Source: Oceanospirillaceae bacterium UBA2001 (GTDB lineage: Bacteria; Pseudomonadota; Gammaproteobacteria; Pseudomonadales; Balneatricaceae). From it: DNA of 64,000 nucleotides. Each line of letters opens with the position of its first letter. Positions within the stretch are counted from its first letter, which is position 1. Location of the stretch: the NCBI GenBank assembly GCA_002335115.1, contig DDCR01000003.1, positions 1 through 64,000 of the forward strand, in the 5' to 3' direction. Below, in pieces: positions 33,062 to 42,159 of this stretch. The translations under genes were made by a program, and so were the position numbers. The notes beneath the pieces are model-generated. The model had not been told where the DNA came from and did not search any database. It worked only from the letters and a program-made list of their open reading frames with translations.

Positions 33062-34618
33062 TTATTCACCACTTGTGTTGAATTTATTACGAATCTGCTG
33101 TTGGATTTTTGATACAGGTCGCGCCCAAGGCTTTTGATTCTGCAAGGCTGCGGGTAAGGATGAGATGGCACTTTTGGCATCCTTAGAGCTGGCATAGTTT
33201 CCTACAAGCAACATAAACCATGGCTTACCACCCCTTTCTAATTGAAGAATGTAGTACGGTTGCGTGAATTTTCTGCCCTTCACAAATGCTTCTATGGTCG
33301 TTTCCAAGCGCGCTCCAAGAATCTGCAAACTGTAATGATTACTGGGTAGCTCTAGTAAAGCTGCGAAGCTATAGGGCTGCTTCGTGGTGGAGGTTGCTGA
33401 AGGCCACACTTCTAACTCTGGTCTTGATATCACGGCCTCAGTTTGCGCTGGTGAGGCTATTGGGGTTGGTGGATCCAGTTTAGGCTTGTTGTCTGGGGTA
33501 ATTGTCACCTCAACATCTGGCTCTAGCAAAGGTTTTTGCACGCTTTCTATTTTAGGCTCAAGGCTTACATTTTGTGGTGCTAATGACAGCTCAATGGGTT
33601 CCAAAGGTGGCAGCGCCTGCGCGATAGGGCCCTCTTCTAAACCCCCTTCTCGTGACTCTTTTTGTGACGCTTCCAACGCCTCTATCACTGGCTGAACATC
33701 TACTTCATTTTGTAACACTAACTTTGTAGGTTCATCGTTCATTAACCAAATACTTGCCAATACTGCCACTACAATAGTCGTGGTGGCTATGTGCAGCCAT
33801 GGCAAGCCTGATTGCTGCCCAAAACTACCCTTATTGAGGGCTTTATTGACTAACATATTAAGGTAACCTGGATTACCCTTTGCCAGCTGGTGTAATTGTA
33901 ATAATTGGATAGGAGCTAGGCTATGACTAATACCGATCAACTGCAAACGTTGACGCAAATAGTCTGCACTTTCTTCTTGGCTAAAAGGTGCAAGCACAAG
34001 ATGATAAAAGCGTTCTTGTCTAAGCTCTGCGAACTGGGGCGCTTCAATGCGCTCTACTACACTATGATCAGCGCATAGGATCACATGTGGGCGAGAGTCT
34101 ACTTTAGCGCTGCGAGGCAATAAATTAGCCAGCAGCTCTAGAGCATCTTCGTCTAAACACTGAGCATTATCCACTACCACCAACAGCACTTCTTTTTGCA
34201 AAGTTAACTCTTGTGCCAATTCTTGTATGGCCAGAATGCTCTCTTCTAGGCTGGCATGATCAGGGATCTGCAAGGGTAACTGTTGGGCTAGTTGACGGAC
34301 CACCCAAGGTGCAGTAACCCATTCATCTAAAACTAAATGCACGATACAGGCGTCAGCAGGTTGCACACGTAAAAATTGTTCAATAAAAGTTGTTTTTCCC
34401 GCACCTGAAGGCGCACTGATGAGCACTAAATAATCAGAAAAGTGACTTAAATGTAGCAGTGTGTCTAATTGCCGGCTACGAGCTTTGGCTTGATATTCAA
34501 ATGCCTCTAAATTAGTGCTTTGGGATGTTTCTTCCTGTTGATTCAATTGATCAACATACGCGCTGTAGGCGAGGTCAAGGTTACCAGCAGTGGGGAGTTT
34601 ATGGACGGACGAACTCAC
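33062..34618 (-). CDS. damX: DamX-like cell-division protein with AAA ATPase and SPOR domains
   Basis: A 518-residue inner-membrane protein. Residues about 40-265 form an AAA-type ATPase (ExeA/DamX class) with Walker A APSGAGKT at 69-76 and Walker B LLVVVDNAQ. A transmembrane helix lies at about 273-292, then a Pro/Glu-rich periplasmic linker (about 295-420), and a C-terminal SPOR domain (about 425-505; YSLQILGAR...PWFMLLVGNYASSKDA) that binds denuded peptidoglycan at the septum. The start is GTG at 34618 with a perfect AGGAGG site 8 bases upstream that overlaps the aroB stop. Its place after aroK-aroB is the conserved damX locus. No dam gene follows; gltB does, as in Pseudomonas. Confidence 0.93.
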   Translation of the reverse strand: MSSSVHKLPTAGNLDLAYSAYVDQLNQQEETSQSTNLEAFEYQAKARSRQLDTLLHLSHFSDYLVLISAPSGAGKTTFIEQFLRVQPADACIVHLVLDEWVTAPWVVRQLAQQLPLQIPDHASLEESILAIQELAQELTLQKEVLLVVVDNAQCLDEDALELLANLLPRSAKVDSRPHVILCADHSVVERIEAPQFAELRQERFYHLVLAPFSQEESADYLRQRLQLIGISHSLAPIQLLQLHQLAKGNPGYLNMLVNKALNKGSFGQQSGLPWLHIATTTIVVAVLASIWLMNDEPTKLVLQNEVDVQPVIEALEASQKESREGGLEEGPIAQALPPLEPIELSLAPQNVSLEPKIESVQKPLLEPDVEVTITPDNKPKLDPPTPIASPAQTEAVISRPELEVWPSATSTTKQPYSFAALLELPSNHYSLQILGARLETTIEAFVKGRKFTQPYYILQLERGGKPWFMLLVGNYASSKDAKSAISSLPAALQNQKPWARPVSKIQQQIRNKFNTSGE

Positions 34619-34630
34619 GGTCTTAACCTC

Positions 34631-35740
34631 CTATACTGTCATGGGCTGATCAAAGGTTTGCAGGAGCATATCGCTTCCAAAGTCTGATGTGACTATCGCT
34701 TCACCCAGTTGTCTTAGCAGTATTAAGCGAATCGTACCATCGGTCACTTTTTTATCCACCTGCATATGCCTGAGGTAGGTGTCTGCTTGCATTTTTTCTG
34801 GGCCCCAAAAAGGCAACCCAGACGCCTGCAACAGACGCTGGATACGTTGCAGTTGGGCCTCTGAAATCCATCCCAAGCGACATGATAAATCTGCTGCCAT
34901 CGCCATCCCAGCGCCCACGGCTTCGCCGTGCAACCAATTACCATAACCCATTTCTGTTTCTATGGCATGGCCGAATGTATGACCAAAGTTGAGCAACGCC
35001 CGTTGCCCTTGTTCACGCTCATCAGCAGCCACAATATGAGCCTTGCATGCGCATGACTGGTAGATGGCTTTGCTGATTAGATGAGGCGTTAGTTCGAGTA
35101 GGCCAGTAATATTATGTTCTAACCAAGCAAAAAATTCTGGTTCAGCAATAAGTCCATACTTAATGACCTCAGCTAGGCCTGCAGATAATTCTCGAGCGGG
35201 TAAAGATTGTAGGGTTTGGGTATCGATAATCACACATTGTGGCTGATGAAAGGCGCCAATCATATTCTTACCAAGAGGATGATTAACGCCAGTTTTTCCA
35301 CCCACAGAGGAATCTACCTGTGATAATAACGTCGTCGGAATCTGTATAAAATTGACCCCACGCTGATAGGCTGCCGCCGCGTAGCCTGCCATGTCACCAA
35401 TAACGCCACCCCCTAGGGCAATTATGGTCGTCGTGCGATTATGGCGCTGCTGCAGCAAATGATCCCAAATCAAACTCACCGTCTCAAGGTGCTTGTGTTG
35501 TTCACCATCTGAAAGCACCACAGTGTCAGTTTGTAGGCCATCAATGTGGAGGCTTTCTAAAGTTTTTAATATGGTTGGTAAGTAGAGTGACGCAATGGTG
35601 TCATTGGTCACAATCAAGACTTGTTTACCAGTAATATGCTGACGCAGCAACTGCGCCTGCTGCAATAACCCACTACCTATGTAAATCGGATAGCTTCGAT
35701 CACCTAGTTCAACAGATAATATGTGCTGGGCAGCGGTCAT
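34631..35740 (-). CDS. aroB: 3-dehydroquinate synthase AroB
   Basis: AroB converts DAHP to 3-dehydroquinate, the second shikimate step, with NAD and a divalent metal. The 369-residue protein has the NAD-binding [19 protein letters not shown], the [34 protein letters not shown] active-site block, and metal ligands in [18 protein letters not shown] and LHGEAV. It sits 43 bases downstream of aroK and 12 bases upstream of damX on the same strand, a standard operon. Length equals the family norm (362-370). Confidence 0.97.
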   Translation of the reverse strand: MTAAQHILSVELGDRSYPIYIGSGLLQQAQLLRQHITGKQVLIVTNDTIASLYLPTILKTLESLHIDGLQTDTVVLSDGEQHKHLETVSLIWDHLLQQRHNRTTTIIALGGGVIGDMAGYAAAAYQRGVNFIQIPTTLLSQVDSSVGGKTGVNHPLGKNMIGAFHQPQCVIIDTQTLQSLPARELSAGLAEVIKYGLIAEPEFFAWLEHNITGLLELTPHLISKAIYQSCACKAHIVAADEREQGQRALLNFGHTFGHAIETEMGYGNWLHGEAVGAGMAMAADLSCRLGWISEAQLQRIQRLLQASGLPFWGPEKMQADTYLRHMQVDKKVTDGTIRLILLRQLGEAIVTSDFGSDMLLQTFDQPMTV

Positions 35741-35783
35741 TGGGGGTTATCGTCCATAACAGCCTTACATTAGACTGGAAAAT

Positions 35784-36299
35784 TTATAGGGAGCGGATCG
35801 CTTCAATTTGTTTAATAATTTCTGCCACTAATAAGCGCGGGTTTTGAGCACCTGTAGCCACCTGTATATCAGCTGTTTCTTCGTATAAGGCATGTCGATG
35901 AGCAAACAAATCTCGCAGCACTTGTTCAGGATCTTCGCTTTGAAGCAAGGGCCGATTTTTATCTTTTGAAGTGCGCTCAAGCTGCTGCTCGACGGTAGCA
36001 AATAAGTACACCACTGTGCCACGAGCAGACAAGTGTTGACGGTTTTCAGATAACTCCACCGCCCCACCACCTGTAGCCATGACTAAATCTCTATGCTCAG
36101 TCAACTCAGAAATCATGTTAGCTTCGCGCTTACGGAACCCTGCCTCACCTTCAACATCAAAAATCCAAGGGATATCCGCGCCTGACCTTTCCTCAATTTC
36201 TCGGTCAGTATCTAAAAACTCTAGCTTTAGCTCGCGTGCGAGTTGACGACCAATGGTGCTTTTACCAGCACCCATGGGGCCAATTAAAAATATATTCAC
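35784..36299 (-). CDS. aroK: Shikimate kinase AroK
   Basis: AroK phosphorylates shikimate at the 3-hydroxyl using ATP. The 171-residue protein has Walker A GPMGAGKST at residues 7-15, DTDREIEERSG with the substrate Asp, RKRE and the GGGAV loop near 79-83, and the lid arginine in NRPLL. The longest frame begins with TTG at 36353, but GTG at 36299 is chosen: an AAGGAA site lies 7 bases upstream and family proteins start at this position (M-x-x-I-x-L-I/V-G-P-M-G-A-G-K). It precedes aroB and is separated from the secretin gene by 105 bases holding a possible terminator hairpin. Confidence 0.96.
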   Translation of the reverse strand: MNIFLIGPMGAGKSTIGRQLARELKLEFLDTDREIEERSGADIPWIFDVEGEAGFRKREANMISELTEHRDLVMATGGGAVELSENRQHLSARGTVVYLFATVEQQLERTSKDKNRPLLQSEDPEQVLRDLFAHRHALYEETADIQVATGAQNPRLLVAEIIKQIEAIRSL

Positions 36300-36332
36300 A
36301 ATGAAATTCCTTTTAGGAACAGCAACAACAAA

Positions 36333-36368
36333 ACCCGGTCGTCTAGCACTCAATGCCCACTGCCGGGT
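36333..36368 (-). terminator. Possible terminator or attenuator hairpin between the secretin gene and aroK
   Basis: Six-base GC-rich arms (ACCCGG at 36333-36338, CCGGGT at 36363-36368) pair around a 24-base loop. Read leftward the stem is followed by TTTGTTGTTG, a partial U-tract. It lies 36 bases beyond the secretin stop codon. The large loop makes it a weak terminator; it may let part of the transcription pass into aroK. Confidence 0.35.
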
Positions 36369-36404
36369 GGATGGTTTAAATTATGGGGACTTAGCATAAT
36401 ATAA

Positions 36405-37580
36405 TCAAGGGTTAACTATGCGGGGAGTTACAAAAACCAACAACTCCAATCGCTCAGTCCCTTGTTTATGCTGTTTAAACCACTGCCCGACAAAGGGCAG
36501 CCCTGAAAGTGCAGGACTAACAAGTAAACGGTCTAATTGCTGTTGGTAAAGCGCACCACCTATTACCAAGGTTTGTCCGAAACCTACAACCGCCCTCGTT
36601 TGCAATGTATGGGTATTGAGTGCCAGTTGGCCGTTAGGCAATAGGTCACCAATAGAATCTTGCACCACCACTAAGTCTAACTGGACCTGATCCATGGGCA
36701 GCACCCTTGACGTCACTGTTAAACCCAATACCGCCCGCTTCCATTCTTGTTGTGGTCCATTGTCAGTAGCCACCAAATAGGGCACTTCTTGACCCGTTTG
36801 AATACTGCCTGCATAACCTTCTTGGACTAATATTTGGGGCTGTGCCAAGGTTAACACCAAACCTCTAGCCTCCAGCCCTGCCAACTCCAAATTAAGCATC
36901 ACATGAGTCCCCACTAAGCCCAGCTGTAAGCTACCTCCTAGTGGGTTAAAGCTGACACCCAACGGTGTTTTATTAGTAGCACCCAGAATCCTCTTAGCGC
37001 CTATTTTACCAATAAAATCTAAGCTATTCGACTGACCAAGGCTTGATTTGACAATGACAATGCGGCCTTCTATTAGCATTTGCTCAAGCGGCTGATCTAA
37101 ATGTTTTATCGCCTCAATTAAGGTAGCTGTATGGGCCTCATCATCGTACACAAAAATTTGCTGGCTACGATTATCTGCCAATAATTGGCCTCTGGGAGAC
37201 AACATAGATTGAGCGCTTTTTAAGGCAATTAAAATCGTGTCTGCTTCAGCATAATTAAGCTTTACTTGATGTAACGGCAATACTTCTGTTTTTGGCCCTT
37301 CAGACGCCAAACTGACAACTAGACCTTGTTGAGAATACTCACAATCTAAATTGACACTTGTGCACACGAGCACTAATCCAGATTTTGCATCCACATTCTG
37401 CAGCAAAAGACTCACTTCAAAACCCAACCCTTGAGTCACCACCAAGTTTACTTGGGCTGCCTCCGCAAGCTCGTACAACACATCCACTAGCGGCACTTTA
37501 TGCACCTCCATAGTAATCTGTTTTGCATTGATAAGAGGTGATAGCAGGAGCAAAAAATACACTGTCGTTAATTTATTCAT
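36405..37580 (-). CDS. Short PilQ/HofQ-type secretin
   Basis: A 391-residue secretin-family protein with a signal peptide (MNKLTTVYFLLLLSPLINA). Residues about 20-90 match the secretin N-terminal subdomain (ITMEVHKVPLVDVLYELAEAAQVNLVV), about 95-165 a second N domain, and 170 to the end the secretin channel domain, including VQEGYAGSIQTGQEVPY, VVGFGQTLVIGGALY and the terminal RLELLVFVTPRIV. It lacks the AMIN domains of full PilQ (about 700 residues) and has the size of E. coli HofQ (412). ATG 37580 has GGAG 9 bases upstream and overlaps the previous gene by 8 bases. Location before aroK is the conserved pilQ/hofQ site. Confidence 0.88.
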   Translation of the reverse strand: MNKLTTVYFLLLLSPLINAKQITMEVHKVPLVDVLYELAEAAQVNLVVTQGLGFEVSLLLQNVDAKSGLVLVCTSVNLDCEYSQQGLVVSLASEGPKTEVLPLHQVKLNYAEADTILIALKSAQSMLSPRGQLLADNRSQQIFVYDDEAHTATLIEAIKHLDQPLEQMLIEGRIVIVKSSLGQSNSLDFIGKIGAKRILGATNKTPLGVSFNPLGGSLQLGLVGTHVMLNLELAGLEARGLVLTLAQPQILVQEGYAGSIQTGQEVPYLVATDNGPQQEWKRAVLGLTVTSRVLPMDQVQLDLVVVQDSIGDLLPNGQLALNTHTLQTRAVVGFGQTLVIGGALYQQQLDRLLVSPALSGLPFVGQWFKQHKQGTERLELLVFVTPRIVNP

Positions 37581-38928
37581 GTTTGCAAACTCCAACAAGG
37601 CAGTTGCGCTTTAGGGTCAGGTCATGTGGCCCACGACTTAAATGAACCCGCTGGGCATTAATATGAAACACATGCCAGCCGTCGATTTGATGACCCACCT
37701 CAGCCCGCGATAGCTGGTTAGTTAGTAGAGACTTAATCCAAGCCACGGGAACTTGACCTTGTTGTTGGCTGTAACCCAAAAACTGAAACTCACTGGCAGA
37801 CTGCGACCGGGGTTGAGCAGGTTCAATCGAACCTAGGGGCGTCTGAGACGTCAAGTCTGCAGACAACACGGCTTGGGCTTCAAATGTTTGAGCGTAATAG
37901 TGCATATTGCTTTGGATTGTTGCCTGGATTTCAGCACTGGGGGCCACTCTTAAAAAGTCAGATGGCGCTTCAATACTGGGCAACCACTGAATCGATATTA
38001 ACCACTGCCCAAGCAATGTTTGTTGAACAGTGACGGCCTGCAATCGCCAACCCACTGCACTGGGCAAGGGTGCTAGGCTTGACCACTGCTGAGCATTTAA
38101 ACGCATTTTTAGCTGCACGCCTTGGTCTCTAACAAACTCAACACCTTGACCATATTTTTCAGCTTGATGAGTTAGCTCAGTAATAGCCCCCAACGCCACT
38201 TGGGCTTTTACTTTGGTGCTGCTAGCTTTGGCACTAGCACTGAAACTAAAAGCTTCATCTAACGCGGGTGGTGTTAATTGGAGCTCCAAAGATTGGGTTG
38301 GTAGCCCTTGAAGAATATGATTCGAAGACCCGGACACATCTATAAAATCTAGGAGAGGTTTAACAGATATGAAAGAACTGGGAGCGATTAAATAGCTTGC
38401 TTCAAATCTCCAACCCCTATCCTCAGGTCCCAGTTCTTGCAGACGGAGTGAAGGCCATAGATTGAGTATCTTTTGCCACCCACCTTGCCAATGGCCCTCA
38501 CCCACGATGGTAAACACCACTGATTGATGTGTGCTTCCCATTTGCCAATGCCAACTCTTCAGCCTTTGAGAGGATTCAAGTTGCGCTAATAAGGTAGACA
38601 ACTGCTGCGCTGGCCACCATGCATAAAAATCTTGCTGGCCCTGCATGACCCGCTGCAATTGCATCCGCCTTTGTGGCGCAGATTCAGCCCATGCCCGCTG
38701 CTGCTCGAGCTGTAACTCTTGCGCACCAAGATTAACTTGCCTTCGCACTTGAGACTGCATTTGAAAAAGATTCCAATACAAGATTCCACCAGCAGCCAAA
38801 CCGAGTAAAATAATCACCATAGCACTAACGTATAAAAGCCAACGCATATGCCGCCTACTGACCAGATAGTATTCTAGCCAAGGAGAAAAATTAACTTGGT
38901 TGGGTTTAGGTTGGCGCCAGACTAGCAT
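37573..38928 (-). CDS. Single ORF with PilN-, PilO- and PilP-like segments (Hof-like)
   Basis: A 451-residue protein standing where separate pilN, pilO and pilP (or hofN, hofO, hofP) genes are expected. Residues 1-30 (NFSPWLEYYLVSRRHMR) resemble the cytoplasmic start of PilN, about 31-53 are one transmembrane helix, 55-95 a Gln-rich coiled coil, 95-185 a PilN/PilO-like periplasmic domain, and 185-385 a poorly conserved middle. Residues about 385-451 (FQFLGYSQQQGQVPVAWIKSLL to DLTLKRNCLVG) resemble the PilP/HofP beta domain and its NC-containing tail. No second membrane helix or lipobox is seen, so a three-way fusion is inference. It overlaps its upstream neighbour by 7 bases and its downstream neighbour by 8. 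Confidence 0.62.
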   Translation of the reverse strand: MLVWRQPKPNQVNFSPWLEYYLVSRRHMRWLLYVSAMVIILLGLAAGGILYWNLFQMQSQVRRQVNLGAQELQLEQQRAWAESAPQRRMQLQRVMQGQQDFYAWWPAQQLSTLLAQLESSQRLKSWHWQMGSTHQSVVFTIVGEGHWQGGWQKILNLWPSLRLQELGPEDRGWRFEASYLIAPSSFISVKPLLDFIDVSGSSNHILQGLPTQSLELQLTPPALDEAFSFSASAKASSTKVKAQVALGAITELTHQAEKYGQGVEFVRDQGVQLKMRLNAQQWSSLAPLPSAVGWRLQAVTVQQTLLGQWLISIQWLPSIEAPSDFLRVAPSAEIQATIQSNMHYYAQTFEAQAVLSADLTSQTPLGSIEPAQPRSQSASEFQFLGYSQQQGQVPVAWIKSLLTNQLSRAEVGHQIDGWHVFHINAQRVHLSRGPHDLTLKRNCLVGVCKHE

Positions 38929-39548
38929 AAAGTTGGCCTCGTTTTATCAGCCATAAACCAAGCCATCCCATAGGCGTCATCAACCCAACTAGGTGTAAAA
39001 ACTTGGGTGTAGCCTTGGGGTTCAATACCACCCACTACAGACCCTTGGATGGCATCGTGCACACTCATTATGAGGTGCCCTATACGCTCCTCGTAATGGC
39101 GTTTAGTCACCACCAAAAAACTAAAATTTGGGGCCAGTCGTAAATGACAAACACACAGATTAGCAGGCTCAGCATTAAGAGCTGCTGCTGCTATACGCTG
39201 ATAATGAAGTTGTAGTGCAATTAAATTCGTATGTTTTAAAGGGGCTACTTCCGGGCAGTGCAACCAAGTACAAAGCTGATTAGGAATACCCACATTGATC
39301 TGTAAAGGAGCGCTGCCAAGTCTACTTATGGTCTGGCTAATAAAGTCTTGCCATGCCGATGGGAATCGAATGGGAGCAGCAGTTACACTCATCGGCAACG
39401 AAAAACACCACTGCCCCAATAGTTCTCGATCTGTGGGAGTATTAGCTTTATTGGCAAACCTTAACAACACAGCTCGCAGGTGATCAGCTTGCCAATCGAT
39501 ACCCAAAACAAAGGGTTTTATCCTAAGTCTCGTTAAGAGTGTTAACAT
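38922..39548 (-). CDS. Shortened PilM/HofM-like protein
   Basis: A 208-residue protein at the position of pilM/hofM, divergent from mrcA. The start (LRIKPFVLGIDWQADHLRAVLL) resembles the actin-like phosphate-1 strand of PilM (xGIDIxxxxVK), and the end (SWVDDAYGMAWFMAD) resembles the closing PilM helix that follows the second subdomain. Full PilM has about 354 residues and E. coli HofM 259, so much of the nucleotide-binding core is missing and ATP binding is doubtful. ATG 39548 has an AAGG site at 9 bases; ATG 39557 is also in frame. Assignment rests mainly on synteny plus weak sequence likeness. Confidence 0.6.
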   Translation of the reverse strand: MLTLLTRLRIKPFVLGIDWQADHLRAVLLRFANKANTPTDRELLGQWCFSLPMSVTAAPIRFPSAWQDFISQTISRLGSAPLQINVGIPNQLCTWLHCPEVAPLKHTNLIALQLHYQRIAAAALNAEPANLCVCHLRLAPNFSFLVVTKRHYEERIGHLIMSVHDAIQGSVVGGIEPQGYTQVFTPSWVDDAYGMAWFMADKTRPTLC

Positions 39549-39645
39549 TATCCCCATCCTTGGGTGGCTAAACTATATATTTCTTATATACTTTCGCTGG
39601 GTTCGTTCAATTCATTTCCATTATTGCCTAGAGTTAAAGCATAGC

Positions 39646-42159
39646 ATGTCATTAATAAGTCGCCTTTTTAAATGGACTTTTATACTAGGAATCGTTGCGA
39701 CTATGGTCATTTTGGCGGTCACCTGGTTTTTCCTAGTGCCGCGCTTGCCTGACGTCAATAGCTTAAGGGATTACCACCTACAAACGCCTTTAAGAGTCAT
39801 GAGCCGCGATGGTAAATTGATTTCAGAATTTGGTGAGCAGCGTCGCATTCCTTTAAGTATTGACCAAGTTCCACAACTTTACATTGACGCCTTACTGTCA
39901 GCCGAAGATGAGAATTTTTACAGTCATTACGGTGTCGACCCTAAAGCACTTTTAAGAGCCGCCGTACGCATGGTTCAAGCAGGTGGAAAGATTCAAGGAG
40001 GCGGCAGTACCATTACCATGCAGGTCGCGCGTAATTACTTGTTAACCCTTGACCAAACTTTTATCCGCAAATTTAATGAAATACTTTTATCGTTTCAGAT
40101 TGAGCAAGAGCTCAGTAAAAAACAGATTTTGGAGATGTACTTCAACAAAATGTTTATGGGTCACCGAGCTTATGGCATAGAGGCCGCATCACATGTTTAT
40201 TACGGCCGTTCAATCAGCGAGTTAGACCTACCCCAGTTAGCCATGCTGGCAGGGCTTTATAAAGCGCCATCAAAATATAACCCAATTTCTAATCCGACTC
40301 GGTCCAAAATTCGGAGGGATTGGATATTAGGCCGTATGTTGAAGCTTAATTATATCCAACAAGAGCAGTTTGAAGTGGCCATCGAGACGCCAATCACGGC
40401 CCGTTTTCATAGCTTAAAACCAGAAACGTCGGCGTCTTACGTTGCTGAGATGGTGCGCAGTGAGTTATTTGATGCCTTTCCTATTGAAGATGTCTACACC
40501 GGTGGTTATCGGGTTTACACCACCATTGATAGCAAACTACAAGACGCTGCGCAGTTAGCGGTGCAAACAGGCTTATTGGCCTATGATAGGCGCCATGGGT
40601 ATCGTGGCGTAGAAAAAAACCACGGTCCAAACGTCAATGTCGAAGACGCTGAAAAACTCCTCAACAGAACACCTGTTTTTGGCCCCTTGCAACCTGCAAT
40701 CGTGCGCCGAGTTGACGAGGAATCTGCTCAGTTGCTGCTGCGTTATGGCCAAATCATCACCATTAATTTTAGTGATATGAGCTGGGTCAGACCGCGACTC
40801 TCAATCAATAGCTTGGGTCGTGCTCCAGACAATATTAGCCAAATCCTTCGTCCTGGTGATCAAGTTAGAGTGCGCCAAGCCGAGGATGATACCAACGTTT
40901 GGTACTTATCACAGGTGCCTGATGCTCAAGGTGCCTTAATTGCCTTAGATCCAAAAGATGGCGCCATGATTGCCCTCGTTGGTGGATTTGAATACTTGCA
41001 TAGTAAATTTAATAGAGCCACCCAAGCCCTGCGCCAACCTGGATCGAATTTTAAACCCATTGTTTATTCAGCGGCTTTAGAACAAGATTTCACCGCTGCT
41101 ACTTTGATCAACGATGCACCTGTCGTGTTTAATGACGCCAGCCTTGAGGGCTCATGGCGCCCAGAAAACTACAGCGGAAAGTTCTTCGGTCCAACCCGAT
41201 TACGCAAAGCCCTCTATAAATCACGTAATCTTGTTTCAATTCGCATCTTGCGCGAGATTGGCATCAAATCAGCCATTAATTATGCCACGCGATTTGGTTT
41301 TAAGCCGCAGCAGTTGCCTCGTAACTTGTCCCTAGCTTTGGGTAGTGCTAGCGTGCCACCTATCGATGTGGCCACTGCATACGCAAGTTTCGCTAACCAA
41401 GGCTACCAAGTGAAGCCCTATTTTATAGAGCGCATTGAAGATAGCCTGGGCAAAGTCCTATACCAAGCTCAACCCAATACCGTATGCCCTAACTGCGATT
41501 ACGTCAGACACACGGATGAAGTTGACCTAGGTCAGTCAGAAGATACACAAACAACTGTCATTAACGATGTGGCCATCGTGGCTCTAGACCAAGCTCTAGA
41601 TCAAGAAGATGCGCAGCAAAATACTGAGTTAGCGCGCCCCATAACTCATTTACCCATTGCTCCACGAATCATGGACGAACGGGTTAATTATATTATGCAT
41701 ACTATTTTGCAAGACGTGGTAAAAAAGGGCACCGCTCGTAAAGCTAAAAAACTCAACCGTGATGACCTCGCAGGAAAAACAGGCACCACCAATGACCAAA
41801 AAGATGCTTGGTTCTCTGGTTATGTAGACGCCATGGTAGCCACAGCATGGGTGGGTTTTGATCAACCTACAACCCTAGGTAAAAATGAATTTGGTAGTAC
41901 AGCAGCCTTACCTATTTGGATTGATTTTATGGAAATCGCTCTCAAAGATGTGCCTCAAACTCAACGGCAACAGCCTGATGACATGGTCACTATCAAAATT
42001 GATGAAGCCACTGGAGAGTTAGCAAGACCCGGTGATGCGTCAGCAGTAGAAGAAATTTTTCGGGCAGAACGCACTCCTAAACAAATGGCATTGCCTAAAA
42101 CGACTGGCTCTGACACTAGTGGCAAAAACCAAGAAGCCGCGCCAGAACAGGTATTTTAG
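39646..42159 (+). CDS. mrcA: Penicillin-binding protein 1A
   Basis: A bifunctional peptidoglycan synthase of 837 residues. A membrane anchor at about 8-31 is followed by the family 51 glycosyltransferase domain, with catalytic Glu87 in SAEDENFYSHYG and QGGGSTITMQVARN at 117-130. An OB-like insert follows, and the transpeptidase domain has Ser467-x-x-Lys470 (PGSNFK), SRN in YKSRNLVS and KTGTT near 705. Divergence from the pilM-like gene is the conserved mrcA/ponA position. The 3' end overlaps the convergent nuclease gene by 4 bases. The C-terminal 40 residues are low-complexity, as often in PBP1A. Confidence 0.97.
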   Translation: MSLISRLFKWTFILGIVATMVILAVTWFFLVPRLPDVNSLRDYHLQTPLRVMSRDGKLISEFGEQRRIPLSIDQVPQLYIDALLSAEDENFYSHYGVDPKALLRAAVRMVQAGGKIQGGGSTITMQVARNYLLTLDQTFIRKFNEILLSFQIEQELSKKQILEMYFNKMFMGHRAYGIEAASHVYYGRSISELDLPQLAMLAGLYKAPSKYNPISNPTRSKIRRDWILGRMLKLNYIQQEQFEVAIETPITARFHSLKPETSASYVAEMVRSELFDAFPIEDVYTGGYRVYTTIDSKLQDAAQLAVQTGLLAYDRRHGYRGVEKNHGPNVNVEDAEKLLNRTPVFGPLQPAIVRRVDEESAQLLLRYGQIITINFSDMSWVRPRLSINSLGRAPDNISQILRPGDQVRVRQAEDDTNVWYLSQVPDAQGALIALDPKDGAMIALVGGFEYLHSKFNRATQALRQPGSNFKPIVYSAALEQDFTAATLINDAPVVFNDASLEGSWRPENYSGKFFGPTRLRKALYKSRNLVSIRILREIGIKSAINYATRFGFKPQQLPRNLSLALGSASVPPIDVATAYASFANQGYQVKPYFIERIEDSLGKVLYQAQPNTVCPNCDYVRHTDEVDLGQSEDTQTTVINDVAIVALDQALDQEDAQQNTELARPITHLPIAPRIMDERVNYIMHTILQDVVKKGTARKAKKLNRDDLAGKTGTTNDQKDAWFSGYVDAMVATAWVGFDQPTTLGKNEFGSTAALPIWIDFMEIALKDVPQTQRQQPDDMVTIKIDEATGELARPGDASAVEEIFRAERTPKQMALPKTTGSDTSGKNQEAAPEQVF

